DNA of 34,415 bases, taken from contig JAKVBD010000055.1 of the NCBI GenBank assembly GCA_022446985.1, forward strand, positions 1 to 34,415. The letters are read 5' to 3'. Of the stretch, positions 34,327 to 34,415 are shown piece by piece (position 1 is the stretch's first letter; every line of letters begins with the position of its first letter). Below the pieces are notes generated by a model. That model saw nothing but the letters and a program-made list of their open reading frames with translations. It ran no database searches and had not been told where the DNA came from. Source of the DNA: Lentisphaerales bacterium (GTDB lineage Bacteria > Verrucomicrobiota > Lentisphaeria > Lentisphaerales > Lentisphaeraceae). The position numbers were made by a program, and so were the translations under genes.

Positions 34327-34415
34327 ATGATACGTTTTGGTGGTTTAGCAACGGGGCAGGATACTGAGTCCATAGTGAATTCACTCCTGGAAGTTGAGCG
34401 TCAGCCAATTTACCG
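34327..34415 (+). CDS. fliD: Flagellar hook-associated protein 2 FliD (filament cap), 5' part only
   Basis: The first 29 codons, cut by the window edge. MIRFGGLATGQDTESIVNSL followed by LEVERQPIY is the conserved FliD N-terminus, which packs against the filament end. FliD caps the flagellar filament and guides flagellin assembly. An AGGT lies about 9 nt before the ATG, and a sigma-28 promoter stands upstream. The call is based on the N-terminal signature only. Confidence 0.85.
   Translation, partial: MIRFGGLATGQDTESIVNSLLEVERQPIY

Noticed and set aside
1..34415. CRISPR array, prophage or intact insertion sequence
   Set aside because: No regular repeats with spacers, no phage structural genes and no intact transposase were seen.

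Overview
The window looks like chromosomal DNA from a free-living Gram-negative member of the PVC group, most likely a marine Lentisphaera-like bacterium. The phylum is an inference. It rests on moderate AT richness, a formylglycine-type sulfatase, twin-arginine sugar oxidoreductase and isomerase proteins, a membrane Ser/Thr kinase with an extracytoplasmic tail, a class II DAHP synthase, and a dnaA with no dnaN beside it. No plasmid, phage or CRISPR signature is seen. The only mobile DNA is a decayed transposase of ISNCY type. Function calls come from reading motifs in the translated sequence.

Layout. 84-3986: murJ (lipid II flippase) overlapping a WbuC-type cupin; a 76-residue integrase-N-terminus-like orphan; a dyad-rich AT region; a 50-residue zinc-ribbon gene with its own promoter and terminator; and uppP (undecaprenyl-PP phosphatase) starting just after that terminator. 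3993-7551: a fadN-fadA type beta-oxidation operon. 7696-12090: leftward kinase, proC, ECF sigma factor and anti-sigma factor. 12277-14022: a Tat-exported hydroxypyruvate-isomerase-like protein, a small cupin and a small helical protein. 14019-20771: a tightly overlapped leftward run with a three-TM, DnaJ-type cysteine-rich protein, an iron/metal-type ABC binding protein, a permease, an ATPase fused in frame to an NHL beta-propeller with an internal lipoprotein signal, and an aldose-1-epimerase-like protein. 20866-22604: metX-metW (methionine). 22713-23602: the transposase remnant. 23888-25264: a Tat Gfo/Idh/MocA oxidoreductase. 25660-26640: transaldolase. 26684-29431: a PAS-AraC regulator divergent from a sulfatase. 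29492-32012: a nagA-like gene with lost active-site residues overlapping a class II DAHP synthase gene. 32384-33760: dnaA. 33898-33971: tRNA-Ala(GGC). 34327-end: the start of fliD behind a near-perfect sigma-28 promoter, which shows flagellar genes continue to the right.

The points most worth following are: the ABC ATPase-NHL fusion and its operon; the NagA homologue lacking the catalytic Asp and the metal-ligand Glu; the FliA-type promoter before fliD; the TGTCA/TGACA dyads beside the orphan integrase-like gene; the operator-like dyads between divergent genes; and the terminator placed immediately before uppP.
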